Assembly (NCBI GenBank): GCA_012959995.1
Contig: DUCC01000034.1
Coordinates: 124,001 to 188,000, forward strand
DNA length: 64,000 nucleotides
Origin: Acidimicrobiia bacterium
GTDB lineage: Bacteria; Actinomycetota; Acidimicrobiia; Acidimicrobiales; MedAcidi-G1
Direction: 5' to 3'
The notes beneath the pieces were generated by a model. It was not told the origin of the DNA, did not search any database, and saw only the letters and a program-made list of their open reading frames with translations. Shown in pieces: positions 7,984-16,427 of the stretch. The position numbers and the translations under genes were made by a program. Numbering within the stretch: the first letter of the stretch is position 1; each line of letters begins with the position of its first letter.

Positions 7984-8072
7984 TGCGCCTAGGAACCACC
8001 ATCGCCACCGCCATTTTGCTGCTGGCCATATTGGGAGCCGCCGTGCTCCAGTTTGTCGTACTCGCCAATTAA
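7983..8072 (+). CDS. 29-residue single-span membrane peptide
   Basis: The ATG overlaps the stop of the preceding gene in TAATG, the same coupling used by many genes in this window. The product starts MRLGTTIATAILLLAILGAA and ends LQFVVLAN: a two-charge N-terminus followed by about 22 hydrophobic residues, a plausible single membrane helix. AGAGGAAAAC just before provides a Shine-Dalgarno. No family is recognised. It is shorter than most gene callers allow. Its stop overlaps the convergent membrane protein gene by 4 bp. Confidence 0.55.
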   Translation: MRLGTTIATAILLLAILGAAVLQFVVLAN

Positions 8073-8770
8073 GAGCGTTTGACTCCGGTGGCCAACAAGG
8101 CGCCAGCAAAAATCAAAACAACGCCCACCACCAAAGTGACAGCAAAACCCGTCATGGCATCAAACACCGAGTTCAACACCCCACCCGAACTCAACACCAA
8201 AGCGCCGGCCACAATAGAAACATTGCCCCAAGCCCCCCGGTGCTTAACCCCGCCAAGAGCAAACAAGCGCACCGCCGAAACAGCAGAACCCACCATGATC
8301 ACCAAAGCCCCCACCGACGAAGCCACCGCAGCAGCAATACGCGGCCCCGGACCAAACACCGCACTGCCCTGCGGCAACTGGCCCGACACAAACTCGCCAA
8401 CAATTGGCGAAGCCACCACCACCCCCACCGCAAAAGCACACAGGGTTACCGTGACCGCCGCAATACGGTTAGCCACCGGCCGTGACGCCATTAAATACAC
8501 GGTGCCCAAAGCCAAAATCGGCACATTAGCCACCGCCCCAATGGCATAAAAAACTTTAAAAGGAACAGCCGACCAGCCCCCCGCCGCCCCCGCCAACAAA
8601 GCAAAAGCCGCCACCGCAAACAACAACAAAGCAGCCGTCCATGACGCATCTTGGGGACGTCGGCGATCTAACCAACGCTCAAACACCGTGGCCGTAAAAG
8701 CCAAAGCAACCAACCCGGCCGCAGCAGCGGCTGCCATTTGTGAAGTCACCCCTGCGACGGTAGAGGCCAC
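8069..8770 (-). CDS. Hypothetical multi-pass membrane protein
   Basis: A protein of about 233 residues that is Ala/Gly/Val-rich, with about seven hydrophobic segments (for example WTAALLLFAVAAFALLAGAA, AAVTVTLCAFAVGVVVASPI, FAVTLVVGVVLIFAGALLA) and short charged loops (ERWLDRRRP). No enzymatic motif seen; function unknown. The start is uncertain: GTG 8770 follows a GGAGGG stretch; GTG 8785, ATG 8737 and TTG 8821 are alternatives, the last overlapping the divergent rex start. Head-to-head placement with rex is compatible with shared control. Confidence 0.65.
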   Translation of the reverse strand: MASTVAGVTSQMAAAAAAGLVALAFTATVFERWLDRRRPQDASWTAALLLFAVAAFALLAGAAGGWSAVPFKVFYAIGAVANVPILALGTVYLMASRPVANRIAAVTVTLCAFAVGVVVASPIVGEFVSGQLPQGSAVFGPGPRIAAAVASSVGALVIMVGSAVSAVRLFALGGVKHRGAWGNVSIVAGALVLSSGGVLNSVFDAMTGFAVTLVVGVVLIFAGALLATGVKRS

Positions 8771-8797
8771 AAACCCTCCTGCCACCCCGCCAGCACC

Positions 8798-8803
8798 TAG
8801 GTT
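8798..8803 (+). promoter_or_regulatory. Leaderless -10 box for rex
   Basis: TAGGTT ends 6 nt before the rex ATG at 8810. No Shine-Dalgarno sequence precedes that ATG. I found no Rex operator here, so autoregulation is not supported by the sequence. Confidence 0.45.
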
Positions 8804-8809
8804 TGACCC

Positions 8810-9451
8810 ATGACCACCCAACTGTCGCCCGCTGTTTCGGCCGCCACGGTGTCTCGGCTGCCCGTCTACCTCCGCGGGTTAGCCGACCTTGCGGCCAGCG
8901 ACCAAAACACCGTGTCCTCAGAACAACTGGCCACCATGGTCGGAGTAAATGCCAACAACGTGCGCAAAGACCTCTCCGCCTTGGGTTTTTCAGGCACCCG
9001 CGGCGTGGGCTACCAAGTAACCACCCTGCTGCGCCAAATTGGTTTAGTACTCGGCGACGGCCAACCCTCGCCCGTAGTCATCGTAGGAGCCGGCAACCTC
9101 GGCCGAGCCCTCAGTCGCTACGACGGCTTCAACAACGGCGGGTTCCCCATAGCGGCCCTCGTTGACGTTGACCCCAAAGTAGTAGGCAAAAAAATTTCCG
9201 GCCTCAAAGTAGAACCCCTCAGCAAACTCACCCAAGTAGTAGCCCAACACCAATGCACCGTCGGCATCATTGCCACCCCCGCCGCCGCCGCCCAAGAAGC
9301 CGCCGACCAACTGGTAAAAGCCGGCGTGCGCTCGCTCCTCAACTTCGCCCCCGGGGTAGTCACCGTGCCCAACACGGTCACCGTCCGAAAAGTAGACCTG
9401 GCCACCGAACTACACATCCTGGGCTACCACCAACAACGCCAAAACAAGTGA
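8810..9451 (+). CDS. rex: Redox-sensing transcriptional repressor Rex
   Basis: A 213-residue Rex with an N-terminal winged helix (RLPVYLRGL; VGVNANNVRKDLSALGFSGTRGVGY, the DNA-reading part), an NAD(H)-binding Rossmann domain (VIVGAGNLGRAL, Gly93-Gly98) and the C-terminal domain-swap helix. Rex binds DNA when NADH/NAD+ is low and releases it when NADH rises; in Streptomyces it controls nuo, cyd and its own rex-hemACD operon. The same rex-hemA-hemC-hemD order occurs here. A strong matching operator lies at 18753-18772, ahead of the respiratory block. Confidence 0.95.
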   Translation: MTTQLSPAVSAATVSRLPVYLRGLADLAASDQNTVSSEQLATMVGVNANNVRKDLSALGFSGTRGVGYQVTTLLRQIGLVLGDGQPSPVVIVGAGNLGRALSRYDGFNNGGFPIAALVDVDPKVVGKKISGLKVEPLSKLTQVVAQHQCTVGIIATPAAAAQEAADQLVKAGVRSLLNFAPGVVTVPNTVTVRKVDLATELHILGYHQQRQNK

Positions 9452-9565
9452 CCCTTTTCTCTGCGCTCTCAAGTTGCCAAACGACCCAAAATCAGGGATG
9501 ATTGACCCCACGAAGCAAACCCGCCCCCCATTGCGTCTCGCCGCGCAGAACCAGGAGACCCGACC

Positions 9566-10825
9566 GTGTCGGTCGTAGTCGTAGGACTCAACCATCGCAC
9601 CGTGCCGCTCGATGTTTTCGAGCGCATGACCATCGCTGCTTCGCATATACCCAAAGCCCTCGCCGACCTCACCTCACGCGAACACATCACCGAAGCCGTA
9701 GTGCTCTCCACCTGCAACCGCATCGAGGTCTACGCCTTCGCCGAAAAATTCCACGGCGCTTACCAAGACATCCACAACTTTTTCTCCGAAATCGTGCACG
9801 CCCCGCCCGAACAATTTTCCGAACACCTGACCGGCCTCTACGACGCCGACGCCGTGCGCCACCTCTTCTCCGTAGCAGCCGGGCTGGACTCCGCCGTACT
9901 CGGCGAACACGAAATCCTCGGCCAAGTACGCCGAGCCTGGGAAACCTCGGCCACCGAAAATGCCGTGGGCCCCGTGCTCAACCCCATGTTTCGCCACGCC
10001 CTCGAAGTAGGCAAACGAGTACGCACCGAAACAGGAATCTCCCGCCACATCACCTCAGTATCCCAAGCCGCCGTCGCCATGGCCGACCAACGCTTAGGCG
10101 GGCTCGAAGGCCGTCGAGTACTCGTGCTGGGCGCCGGCGAAATGGGCGAAGGCCTCGCCCGAGCCCTCAACGGCGGCGGAGTAGCCGAAATACTGGTAGC
10201 CAACCGCACCTGGGACCGCGCCGTAGACGTCGCCGCCCGCCTGGGCGGCACCCCGGTGCGCCTCGACGAACTCCCCACTCACCTGGCGGAAATCGACGTA
10301 CTGCTGACCTCCACCGGCGCCTCTTCGGTCATCTTGGAACACGGCGACCTAGCTGCCGTCGTCGGCCACCGAAACGATCGTGAACTCCTGATTGTGGACA
10401 TCGCCGTGCCTCGCGACGTTGACCCCTCGGCCGGCGAAATCGACGGAGTAACCCTTTTAGACATGGACGACCTCCGCGAGTTTGCCGAACACGGCCTCAA
10501 ACAACGCCAACGCGAGGTCACCGCCGTACAAGCCATCATCGACACCGAACTGGACCGCTACGTAGACGAATCCACAGCACGATCCGTCGGCCCCCTAGTG
10601 GCCTCATTGCGCTCCCGAGCCGCCGAAGTACAAACCGGCGAACTCGACCGCTTCTCCGCCAAACTGGCCACCCTCGACGACGCCCAACGCCAAACCGTCG
10701 AAGCACTAGCCGCCGGCATCATCGGCAAACTCTTACACGAACCCACGGTGCGCATGAAAGACGCCGCCGGCACGGCCCGCGGCGAACGCTTAGCCGAAGC
10801 ACTCCGCGACCTGTTCGACCTCTAA
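9566..10825 (+). CDS. hemA: Glutamyl-tRNA reductase
   Basis: The 419-residue protein has GLNHRTVPLDVFER at the N-terminus, the catalytic Cys50 in VVLSTCNRIEVYA, GEHEILGQVRRAW, and an NADPH domain with VLVLGAGEMGEG, followed by a C-terminal dimerisation helix. It reduces Glu-tRNA(Glu) to glutamate-1-semialdehyde, the first committed step of the C5 haem pathway. The GTG 9566 start has AGGAG 9 nt upstream. A 114-bp gap after rex with no obvious operator could hold a promoter. Confidence 0.95.
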   Translation: MSVVVVGLNHRTVPLDVFERMTIAASHIPKALADLTSREHITEAVVLSTCNRIEVYAFAEKFHGAYQDIHNFFSEIVHAPPEQFSEHLTGLYDADAVRHLFSVAAGLDSAVLGEHEILGQVRRAWETSATENAVGPVLNPMFRHALEVGKRVRTETGISRHITSVSQAAVAMADQRLGGLEGRRVLVLGAGEMGEGLARALNGGGVAEILVANRTWDRAVDVAARLGGTPVRLDELPTHLAEIDVLLTSTGASSVILEHGDLAAVVGHRNDRELLIVDIAVPRDVDPSAGEIDGVTLLDMDDLREFAEHGLKQRQREVTAVQAIIDTELDRYVDESTARSVGPLVASLRSRAAEVQTGELDRFSAKLATLDDAQRQTVEALAAGIIGKLLHEPTVRMKDAAGTARGERLAEALRDLFDL

Positions 10826-10830
10826 GTTTT

Positions 10831-11724
10831 ATGCTCCTGCGGGCCGCAACGCGAGGCAGTGCGCTGGCCCTTTGGCAAACCAACCGGGTGGCCGAACTGC
10901 TGGCCCACACCAACCCCGAGGTTCAAATTGAAACCGTGGTGGTAGAAACCACCGGCGACCAAAACCAAACCACCCCCCTGCACCAAATGGGGGGCCAAGG
11001 CGTGTTCGTAAAAGAAGTACAAGCCGCCGTACTCGACGGCCGAGCCGACTTCGCCGTGCACTCCGCCAAAGACCTCCCGGCCGCCGCCACCCCCGGCCTC
11101 GTGCTGGCCGCCATACCCGAACGAGCCGACCCCCGAGACGTATTGGTAGGCGCCCGCTGGGCCGACCTGCCCGCCGGGGCAATCATCGCCACCGGCTCGG
11201 TGCGCCGCCGAGCCCACCTGGCCCACCTGCGCCCCGACCTAAACTTTGCCGAACTACGCGGCAACATCGCCACCCGGCTAGAAAAAGCTGCCGACTTCGC
11301 CGCCATCGTCATGGCCAAAGCGGCCCTCGACCGGCTGGGCCTGACCCCCGCCGTGGTCGACGTTTTACCGCCCGAAGTACTGCTGCCCCAAGTAGGCCAA
11401 GGCGCCCTAGCTATCGAATGCCGCACCGACGACGCAGCCGCCGCCACCCTGCTGGCCAGCATCAGCAACCAAGAATCAATGAACACCGTGGGCGCCGAAC
11501 GGGCCTTCCTCGCCGAACTGGGCGCCGGTTGCGACCTTCCCATAGCGGCCCATGCGGTCATGGACCACGGAGAAATATTACTCACCGGAGCAATGTCGTC
11601 TTTTGACGGCACCACCTTGCTGCGAGACAGCGGACGCAGCACCGACGGCCTAACCCTGGGCGCCTCGCTGGCCCGGTGCCTACGCGACGACCAAGGCGGC
11701 GGCGCCCTGCTGGACCAATCATGA
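10831..11724 (+). CDS. hemC: Porphobilinogen deaminase (hydroxymethylbilane synthase)
   Basis: A 297-residue HemC with RAATRGSALALWQT, GQGVFVKEVQ, VHSAKDLPA (catalytic Asp81) and VGQGALAIECR. Cys234 in LGAGCDLPIAAHA binds the dipyrromethane cofactor. It condenses four porphobilinogen molecules into hydroxymethylbilane. It starts 5 bp after hemA and its stop overlaps hemD by ATGA. Confidence 0.95.
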   Translation: MLLRAATRGSALALWQTNRVAELLAHTNPEVQIETVVVETTGDQNQTTPLHQMGGQGVFVKEVQAAVLDGRADFAVHSAKDLPAAATPGLVLAAIPERADPRDVLVGARWADLPAGAIIATGSVRRRAHLAHLRPDLNFAELRGNIATRLEKAADFAAIVMAKAALDRLGLTPAVVDVLPPEVLLPQVGQGALAIECRTDDAAAATLLASISNQESMNTVGAERAFLAELGAGCDLPIAAHAVMDHGEILLTGAMSSFDGTTLLRDSGRSTDGLTLGASLARCLRDDQGGGALLDQS

Positions 11725-12446
11725 ACACCCCGCTGGCCGGCCGCACCCTGGTAGTAACCCGGGCCGCCGACCAAGCACCAGAGTTAATCCAGCAACTGGT
11801 TGCCTGGGGCGCCACCGTGGTGGCCTTACCGCTCAGCAAAATCAAGGAACCCGCCGACGGGGGAGCAGCACTAAAAACGGCGTTAGCCCAGGCCGCCCAG
11901 TACGACTGGATCATCGCCACCTCACCCAACGGAGCCCAACGCCTGGCCAACGCCCTTACTGGCTTGCCGACCCACACCCGCTTAGCCGCCGTGGGGCCCC
12001 AAACCGCTCGGCAGCTCACCGACGCCGGATGGCCGGTAGATTTTGTGCCCCAAAGCTTTGTGGCCGACGCCCTGGTGGCCGAGTTCCCCGCCGGGCCCGG
12101 CCGGGTGCTTTGGGTACGCGCCGAAACCGCTCGGGCGACTGTGGCCGACGGCCTCCAAGCCGCCGGGTGGCAAGTCGACCAAATAGTGGCCTACCGCAAC
12201 ACCGAAGTTACTGTGCAACCCGCCGCCCTCGCCCCCGCCCAAAACGCCGACGCCGTGCTCTTTACCTCGGCCTCCTCAGTAGAGCGCTACCGCAAACTAT
12301 GCAGCAAGCCCCAGCCACTGGTGGCTTTGTGCATGGGCCCGGTAACCGCCGCCGCTGCCCAAAAACACGGTTTTGAAACCCATCAAGCCGATGAATTCTC
12401 TTTGTCTGGTCTCTTGGATTTGGCCCAACAGTGGGCTACGGGTTGA
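11721..12446 (+). CDS. hemD: Uroporphyrinogen-III synthase
   Basis: A 241-residue protein with the weakly conserved HemD two-domain pattern: LAGRTLVVTRAADQAPEL, WIIATSPNGAQRLANAL, LAAVGPQTARQL at the domain hinge, GRVLWVRAETARATVADGL and VLFTSASSVERYRKL. It cyclises and inverts ring D of hydroxymethylbilane. ATG 11721 overlaps the hemC stop; an in-frame ATG at 11676 would lie deep in hemC. Context between hemC and hemB makes the call firm. Confidence 0.9.
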   Translation: MNTPLAGRTLVVTRAADQAPELIQQLVAWGATVVALPLSKIKEPADGGAALKTALAQAAQYDWIIATSPNGAQRLANALTGLPTHTRLAAVGPQTARQLTDAGWPVDFVPQSFVADALVAEFPAGPGRVLWVRAETARATVADGLQAAGWQVDQIVAYRNTEVTVQPAALAPAQNADAVLFTSASSVERYRKLCSKPQPLVALCMGPVTAAAAQKHGFETHQADEFSLSGLLDLAQQWATG

Positions 12447-12453
12447 ATCTTCG

Positions 12454-12459
12454 TAGAAT
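12454..12459 (+). promoter_or_regulatory. Leaderless -10 box for hemB, internal to the hem cluster
   Basis: TAGAAT ends 6 nt before the hemB GTG at 12466 and overlaps nothing coding (hemD ends at 12446). It suggests a separate promoter for hemB-hemL inside the cluster, giving a leaderless transcript. Confidence 0.45.
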
Positions 12460-12465
12460 CGCGCC

Positions 12466-13440
12466 GTGATCGAACGCCGCCCCCGCCGCCTCCGCCAAAC
12501 CGCTGCCCTGCGCCGCCTAGTAGCCGAAACCCAACTTTCGGTAAACGACCTGGTGGCCCCCCTGTTTGTGCGCCAAGACATAACCGACCCCCAACCCATC
12601 GGCTCACTACCCGGCGTGGTGCAACACACCCGCCAAAGCCTGGTCGAAGAAGCCCGGCAACTCCGCGACCTGGGCGTACCGGCGCTCATCTTGTTTGGTA
12701 TCCCCGAACACAAAGACGCCGTGGGATCCGAAGCCTGGAACCCCGACGGCATCGTGCAACAAGCCCTACGAGACCTGCGTGACGAACTGGGCGACGACAT
12801 GGTGCTCATGGCCGACCTGTGCGTCGACGAATACACCGACCACGGCCACTGCGGCATCGTCACCGCCCAAGGCACGGTCGACAACGACGCCACCCTAGAG
12901 CTCTACCAACAAGCGGCCATCGCCCAAGCCGACGCCGGTGCCCACCTGACCGCCCCCTCCGGGATGATGGACGGCCAAGTAGCGGCCATCCGCTCCGCCC
13001 TAGACAGCGCCGGCCACTTAGACACGGCAATCCTGGCCTACGCCGCCAAATACGCTTCGTCGCTCTACGGGCCTTTCCGCGACGCAGTCGATGTAGAAAT
13101 AGCCGACGGCGGCGACCGCAAGGGCTACCAACAAGACCCCGCCAACGCTCGAGAATCCATGATGGAAGTATTCCTCGACATTTCTGAAGGCGCCGACATG
13201 GTCATGGTCAAACCAGCCATGGCTTACCTCGACGTCATCACCAAAGTTCGCGCCGAAGTAGACGTACCGCTGGCCGCCTACCACGTAAGCGGCGAATACG
13301 CCATGATCAAAGCGGCCGCCGCTAACGGGTGGATAGACGGCGATGCCGTAGCCATGGAACACCTGTTGTCTATAAAACGAGCTGGTGCCGACTTCATTCT
13401 TACCTACCTCACTCGGTGGGCCGCCGAGGCTCTGCAGTGA
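12466..13440 (+). CDS. hemB: Delta-aminolevulinic acid dehydratase (porphobilinogen synthase)
   Basis: A 324-residue HemB with both Schiff-base lysines: Lys195 in AAKYASSLYGPFRDA and Lys249 in MVMVKPAMAYLDVI. The metal segment reads ADLCVDEYTDHGHCG (Cys119, Asp121, Cys129): two of the three zinc cysteines of the mammalian/yeast enzyme remain and the middle one is Asp, a hybrid between Zn- and Mg-type enzymes that occurs in actinobacteria. It joins two 5-aminolevulinate molecules into porphobilinogen. The GTG start follows TAGAAT; the stop overlaps hemL in GTGA. Confidence 0.95.
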   Translation: MIERRPRRLRQTAALRRLVAETQLSVNDLVAPLFVRQDITDPQPIGSLPGVVQHTRQSLVEEARQLRDLGVPALILFGIPEHKDAVGSEAWNPDGIVQQALRDLRDELGDDMVLMADLCVDEYTDHGHCGIVTAQGTVDNDATLELYQQAAIAQADAGAHLTAPSGMMDGQVAAIRSALDSAGHLDTAILAYAAKYASSLYGPFRDAVDVEIADGGDRKGYQQDPANARESMMEVFLDISEGADMVMVKPAMAYLDVITKVRAEVDVPLAAYHVSGEYAMIKAAAANGWIDGDAVAMEHLLSIKRAGADFILTYLTRWAAEALQ

Positions 13441-14798
13441 CCAGCAACGCTGAACTTTTTGCCCGAGCCCAAAAAGTTATTCCCGGAGGAGTCAACTCGC
13501 CAGTACGGGCCTTCGGCTCAGTAGGCGGCACCCCTTATTTTGTTACCCACGCCAAAGGCCCCCACATTTTTGACGCCGAAGGGCGCCAATACATTGACTA
13601 CGTGCAGTCCTACGGGCCCGGCATATTAGGCCACGCCCACCCCAAGGTCATCGAAGCCATCACCACGGCAGCCGCCAAAGGAACCACCTACGGCGCACCC
13701 ACCGAAGCCGAAATTGTCTTGGCCGAAATGGTGGTGGACCGCATCGCCGGCCTGGAATCAGTGCGCTTTGTCTCCAGCGGAACCGAAGCCACCATGTCGG
13801 CCCTGCGCCTGGCCCGCGGAGCCACCGGCCGAGACAAAATTGTAAAATTCGCCGGCTGCTACCACGGACACGCCGACGCCTTACTAGCCGCCGGAGGCAG
13901 CGGAGTAGCCAACCAAGGGCTCAGCGGCTGCGACGGAGTAACCGCCGGCGCAGTAGCCGACACCATCGTGGCCCCTTACAACGTGGTGCCCGAAATTGAT
14001 AACACGGTGGCCGCCATCATTGTCGAACCAGTAGCAGCCAACATGGGCTTGGTAGCCCCCGCCGAGGGCTTTCTGCAAGGCTTGCGAGATGCTTGCGACG
14101 CCGCCGGTGCGCTCTTAATTTTTGATGAAGTCATCACCGGCTTTCGCTTATCGCACGGCGGGGCCGGCGAATACTTTGGCGTCACCCCCGACCTGTGGTG
14201 CTTCGGCAAGGTCATCGGCGGCGGCCTGCCGGTAGGAGCCTTCGGCGGGCCCTGGGAAATCATGCAACACCTCGCCCCCCTCGGCGGCGTGTACCAAGGC
14301 GGGACCTTGTCGGGAAACCCCCTGGCCATGGCCGCCGGGCGGGCCACGCTCGAGCTTTTAGACCACGCCGCCCACACCCAACTCGAAGCAACCGCCGCAC
14401 GGCTAGCCGACGGATTCACCCAGGTGCTCAACCAAGCCGGCGTGGACGCCCAAGCCCCCCGAGTGGGCTCGCTGGTCGGGCTATTTTTTGGCAACACCCT
14501 GCCCACCAACTTTGACGAGGCCCAAGCCCTGGCCGAAAACGGCGTGTACCCCAAAATCTTCCACGGGTTACTCTCACGCGGCGTGGCCCTCGCCCCCGGT
14601 GCCTACGAAGCACTGTTCCCCAGCCTCTCTCACACCGACGCCATCATCGACCAAACCCTAGAAATCCTGGCCCAAGCAGCCGCCGACTGCGTTAAGAGGC
14701 AGGGGAGTGACATGGTATCTGACACCATGCCACGCAGCAAGAAAGCGATAGGGCGCAGCAAGCAGCGCCCCTACGAAGGGTTTCGCCACTCCCGGTAA
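13437..14798 (+). CDS. hemL: Glutamate-1-semialdehyde 2,1-aminomutase
   Basis: A 453-residue fold-I aminotransferase homologue. The start IPGGVNSPVRAFGSVGG is typical; FVSSGTEATMSALRLAR, FDEVITGFR and the PLP lysine Lys258 in WCFGKVIGGGLPVGAFGG identify HemL. It makes 5-aminolevulinate. GTG 13437 overlaps the hemB stop; the longer in-frame ATG at 13329 lies inside hemB. The last 30 or so residues, after ILAQAAADC, are an extra basic tail encoded by a palindrome and a second hairpin, and overlap the convergent pgi gene by 28 bp. Confidence 0.93.
   Translation: MTSNAELFARAQKVIPGGVNSPVRAFGSVGGTPYFVTHAKGPHIFDAEGRQYIDYVQSYGPGILGHAHPKVIEAITTAAAKGTTYGAPTEAEIVLAEMVVDRIAGLESVRFVSSGTEATMSALRLARGATGRDKIVKFAGCYHGHADALLAAGGSGVANQGLSGCDGVTAGAVADTIVAPYNVVPEIDNTVAAIIVEPVAANMGLVAPAEGFLQGLRDACDAAGALLIFDEVITGFRLSHGGAGEYFGVTPDLWCFGKVIGGGLPVGAFGGPWEIMQHLAPLGGVYQGGTLSGNPLAMAAGRATLELLDHAAHTQLEATAARLADGFTQVLNQAGVDAQAPRVGSLVGLFFGNTLPTNFDEAQALAENGVYPKIFHGLLSRGVALAPGAYEALFPSLSHTDAIIDQTLEILAQAAADCVKRQGSDMVSDTMPRSKKAIGRSKQRPYEGFRHSR
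14711..14729. repeat. Short palindromic element (GTC-A-GAT core) inside the hemL tail
   Basis: CATGGTATC-T-GACACCATG is a 9-bp inverted repeat with one mismatch around a single T. Read on the other strand its core is GTGTC-A-GATAC. It resembles the two larger palindromes at 51651-51687 and 54239-54277, which also centre on a lone A flanked by GAC/GTC triplets and sit at gene ends. Confidence 0.5.
14751..14770. terminator. GC-rich hairpin between convergent hemL and pgi ends
   Basis: GGGCGC (14751-14756) pairs with GCGCCC (14765-14770) around an 8-nt loop, ending one base before the pgi stop codon. There is no T-tract, so it is a weak candidate for a bidirectional terminator. Confidence 0.3.
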
Positions 14799-16369
14799 CG
14801 GGCCATCAAACTGTTAGTAGAAGAATCATGGTTGGGAGAACTCTCCGGGTCAGATAATTCGTCGGCAATACGCACCGCCAACTGTTTACCTAACTCCACC
14901 CCCCACTGATCAAACGGGTTAATACCCCACAAAACAGCCGCCGTTACCGTGCGGTGCTCATACAAAGCCACCAACTGACCCAACACCGACGGCGTCAACC
15001 GTTGCGCCAAAATCACCGTCGAAGGACGACCCCCGGCAAACGTACGGTGAGGAACCAACGCCGGAGCCACCCCGGTAGCCGCCACCTCTTGTTCACTCCG
15101 ACCAAAAGCCAAAGCCTCAGCTTGGGCCAACAAATTGGCCATCAAAGCATCATTAACCCCGCCCGCCGGCTGAGCAAAACCAATGAAATCTACCGGAATG
15201 ACCTCTGGCCCCTGATGCAACAACTGGAAAAAAGCATGCTGAGCATCGGTACCCGCCGCACCCCAAATAACCGCCCCCGTGGGGCCCTCCACCGGCCGGC
15301 CATCCACCGAAACCGACTTGCCCAAACTCTCCATCTCAAGTTGCTGCAAGTGATCAGGAAAGCGCCGCAAAGCATGACTATAAGGAACCACCGCTCGCGA
15401 GGCCGCCCCCCGAACCTGGCGATGCCAAACATCCAACAACCCCAACAACACCGGCACGCTGCGTTCCTCAGCCACTACCTGGTCATCGACCAAACGCATA
15501 CCAGTCAACATCTCACCAAACCGCTCCGCCCCAATAGCGGCCATCAAACCCAACGACACCGACGAAGCCAACGAAAAACGACCCCCCACCCACTCAGGAA
15601 AAGTAAACACTTGATCGGCCGGAACCCCCCACGCTTCCGCCCGTTCGGGGGCCGCGGTAGCCGCCGCCAAATGCGCCGACACATCGTCACCGACCCCAGC
15701 AGCCAACCAAGCCTGAGCCTGCTCAGCAGCGGCCAAAGTCTCTGCCGTGGTAAACGTTTTCGAACAAACCACCACCAGCGTCGAAGCCGGGTCAAGGCCA
15801 GCCAAAGCTTGGGTTAAATCAGCCCGATCCAAATTAGCGGCCCACCGCACCGTGAGAGGGCCAGCAAACTCTGCCAACGCCTCAGCGGCCATAGTCGGGC
15901 CTAAATGCGAACCCCCGATACCCAAACTCACCACGGCACGAATAGCGTGACCCGTCGCCCCCGTTACCTGGCCGGCCCGCAAAGCATCAGTAAAAGCAGT
16001 CATCTGGCCCAACGTCTGATGTACCTCAGGTACCACGTTGACCCCATCAACCTCAATAACCGCATCAGCCGAAGCCCGCAACGCCGTATGTAACGCCGGG
16101 CGACCCTCCGTTTGGTTCACCACCTGGCCACCAATCATGGCAGCAAAAAATTCCGGCACCCCTCGCTGCTTAGCCAAGCGAAACAACAAATCTAAAGTAG
16201 CGGCATCTATCGGATGCTTAGCGACATCAACCCACAAGTCGCCCAACGCAAAACTCAAAGACTCCGCACGCTGCGGGTCGGCCACAAAACGGTCAACCAA
16301 CGAAAGGTCAACTTGGTCGGCATTTAAGGCCACCAACTCGGGCCACACCGCAGCAGAATGAATACTCAT
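14771..16369 (-). CDS. pgi: Glucose-6-phosphate isomerase
   Basis: A 532-residue PGI with VSLGIGGSHLGPTMAAEAL, VVCSKTFTTAETL, EWVGGRFSLASSVSL, QLEMESLGKSV and the family signature GINPFDQWGVELGK near the C-terminus. It interconverts glucose-6-phosphate and fructose-6-phosphate. I chose ATG 16369 because GGGAG lies just upstream; the longer reading frame to 16516 would run into the flavoprotein gene. The gene is third in a minus-strand run after cytochrome c and the reductase. Confidence 0.95.
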   Translation of the reverse strand: MSIHSAAVWPELVALNADQVDLSLVDRFVADPQRAESLSFALGDLWVDVAKHPIDAATLDLLFRLAKQRGVPEFFAAMIGGQVVNQTEGRPALHTALRASADAVIEVDGVNVVPEVHQTLGQMTAFTDALRAGQVTGATGHAIRAVVSLGIGGSHLGPTMAAEALAEFAGPLTVRWAANLDRADLTQALAGLDPASTLVVVCSKTFTTAETLAAAEQAQAWLAAGVGDDVSAHLAAATAAPERAEAWGVPADQVFTFPEWVGGRFSLASSVSLGLMAAIGAERFGEMLTGMRLVDDQVVAEERSVPVLLGLLDVWHRQVRGAASRAVVPYSHALRRFPDHLQQLEMESLGKSVSVDGRPVEGPTGAVIWGAAGTDAQHAFFQLLHQGPEVIPVDFIGFAQPAGGVNDALMANLLAQAEALAFGRSEQEVAATGVAPALVPHRTFAGGRPSTVILAQRLTPSVLGQLVALYEHRTVTAAVLWGINPFDQWGVELGKQLAVRIADELSDPESSPNHDSSTNSLMARYREWRNPS

Positions 16370-16427
16370 CTCCCTATTGTCACCGCCCAAACAACCCGGT
16401 TGCACCATGGTGGGGAAAAAGAGAGAA

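Noticed and set aside
8735-8752. TTGTGA and TCAC close together upstream of rex, as a possible Rex autoregulatory operator
   Set aside because: The half-sites are only about two bases apart instead of six and the right half is incomplete, so it does not fit the Rex consensus.
9502-10383. A 293-codon open frame overlapping hemA
   Set aside because: It is an Arg/Pro/His-rich shadow frame of hemA; such frames are common in this C-rich DNA and have no family features.
10923-11774. A 283-codon minus-strand open frame across hemC
   Set aside because: Antisense shadow of hemC and hemD, Arg/Ser/Ala-rich, with no recognisable domain or ribosome site.
13329-13436. Longer N-terminus for HemL from ATG 13329
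   Set aside because: The extra 36 residues lie inside hemB and do not resemble HemL; GTG 13437 overlaps the hemB stop as other neighbours do.
14954-15817. A 287-codon plus-strand open frame opposite pgi
   Set aside because: Composition (Arg, Gln, His, Ser runs) is that of an antisense reading of pgi, which is itself certain.
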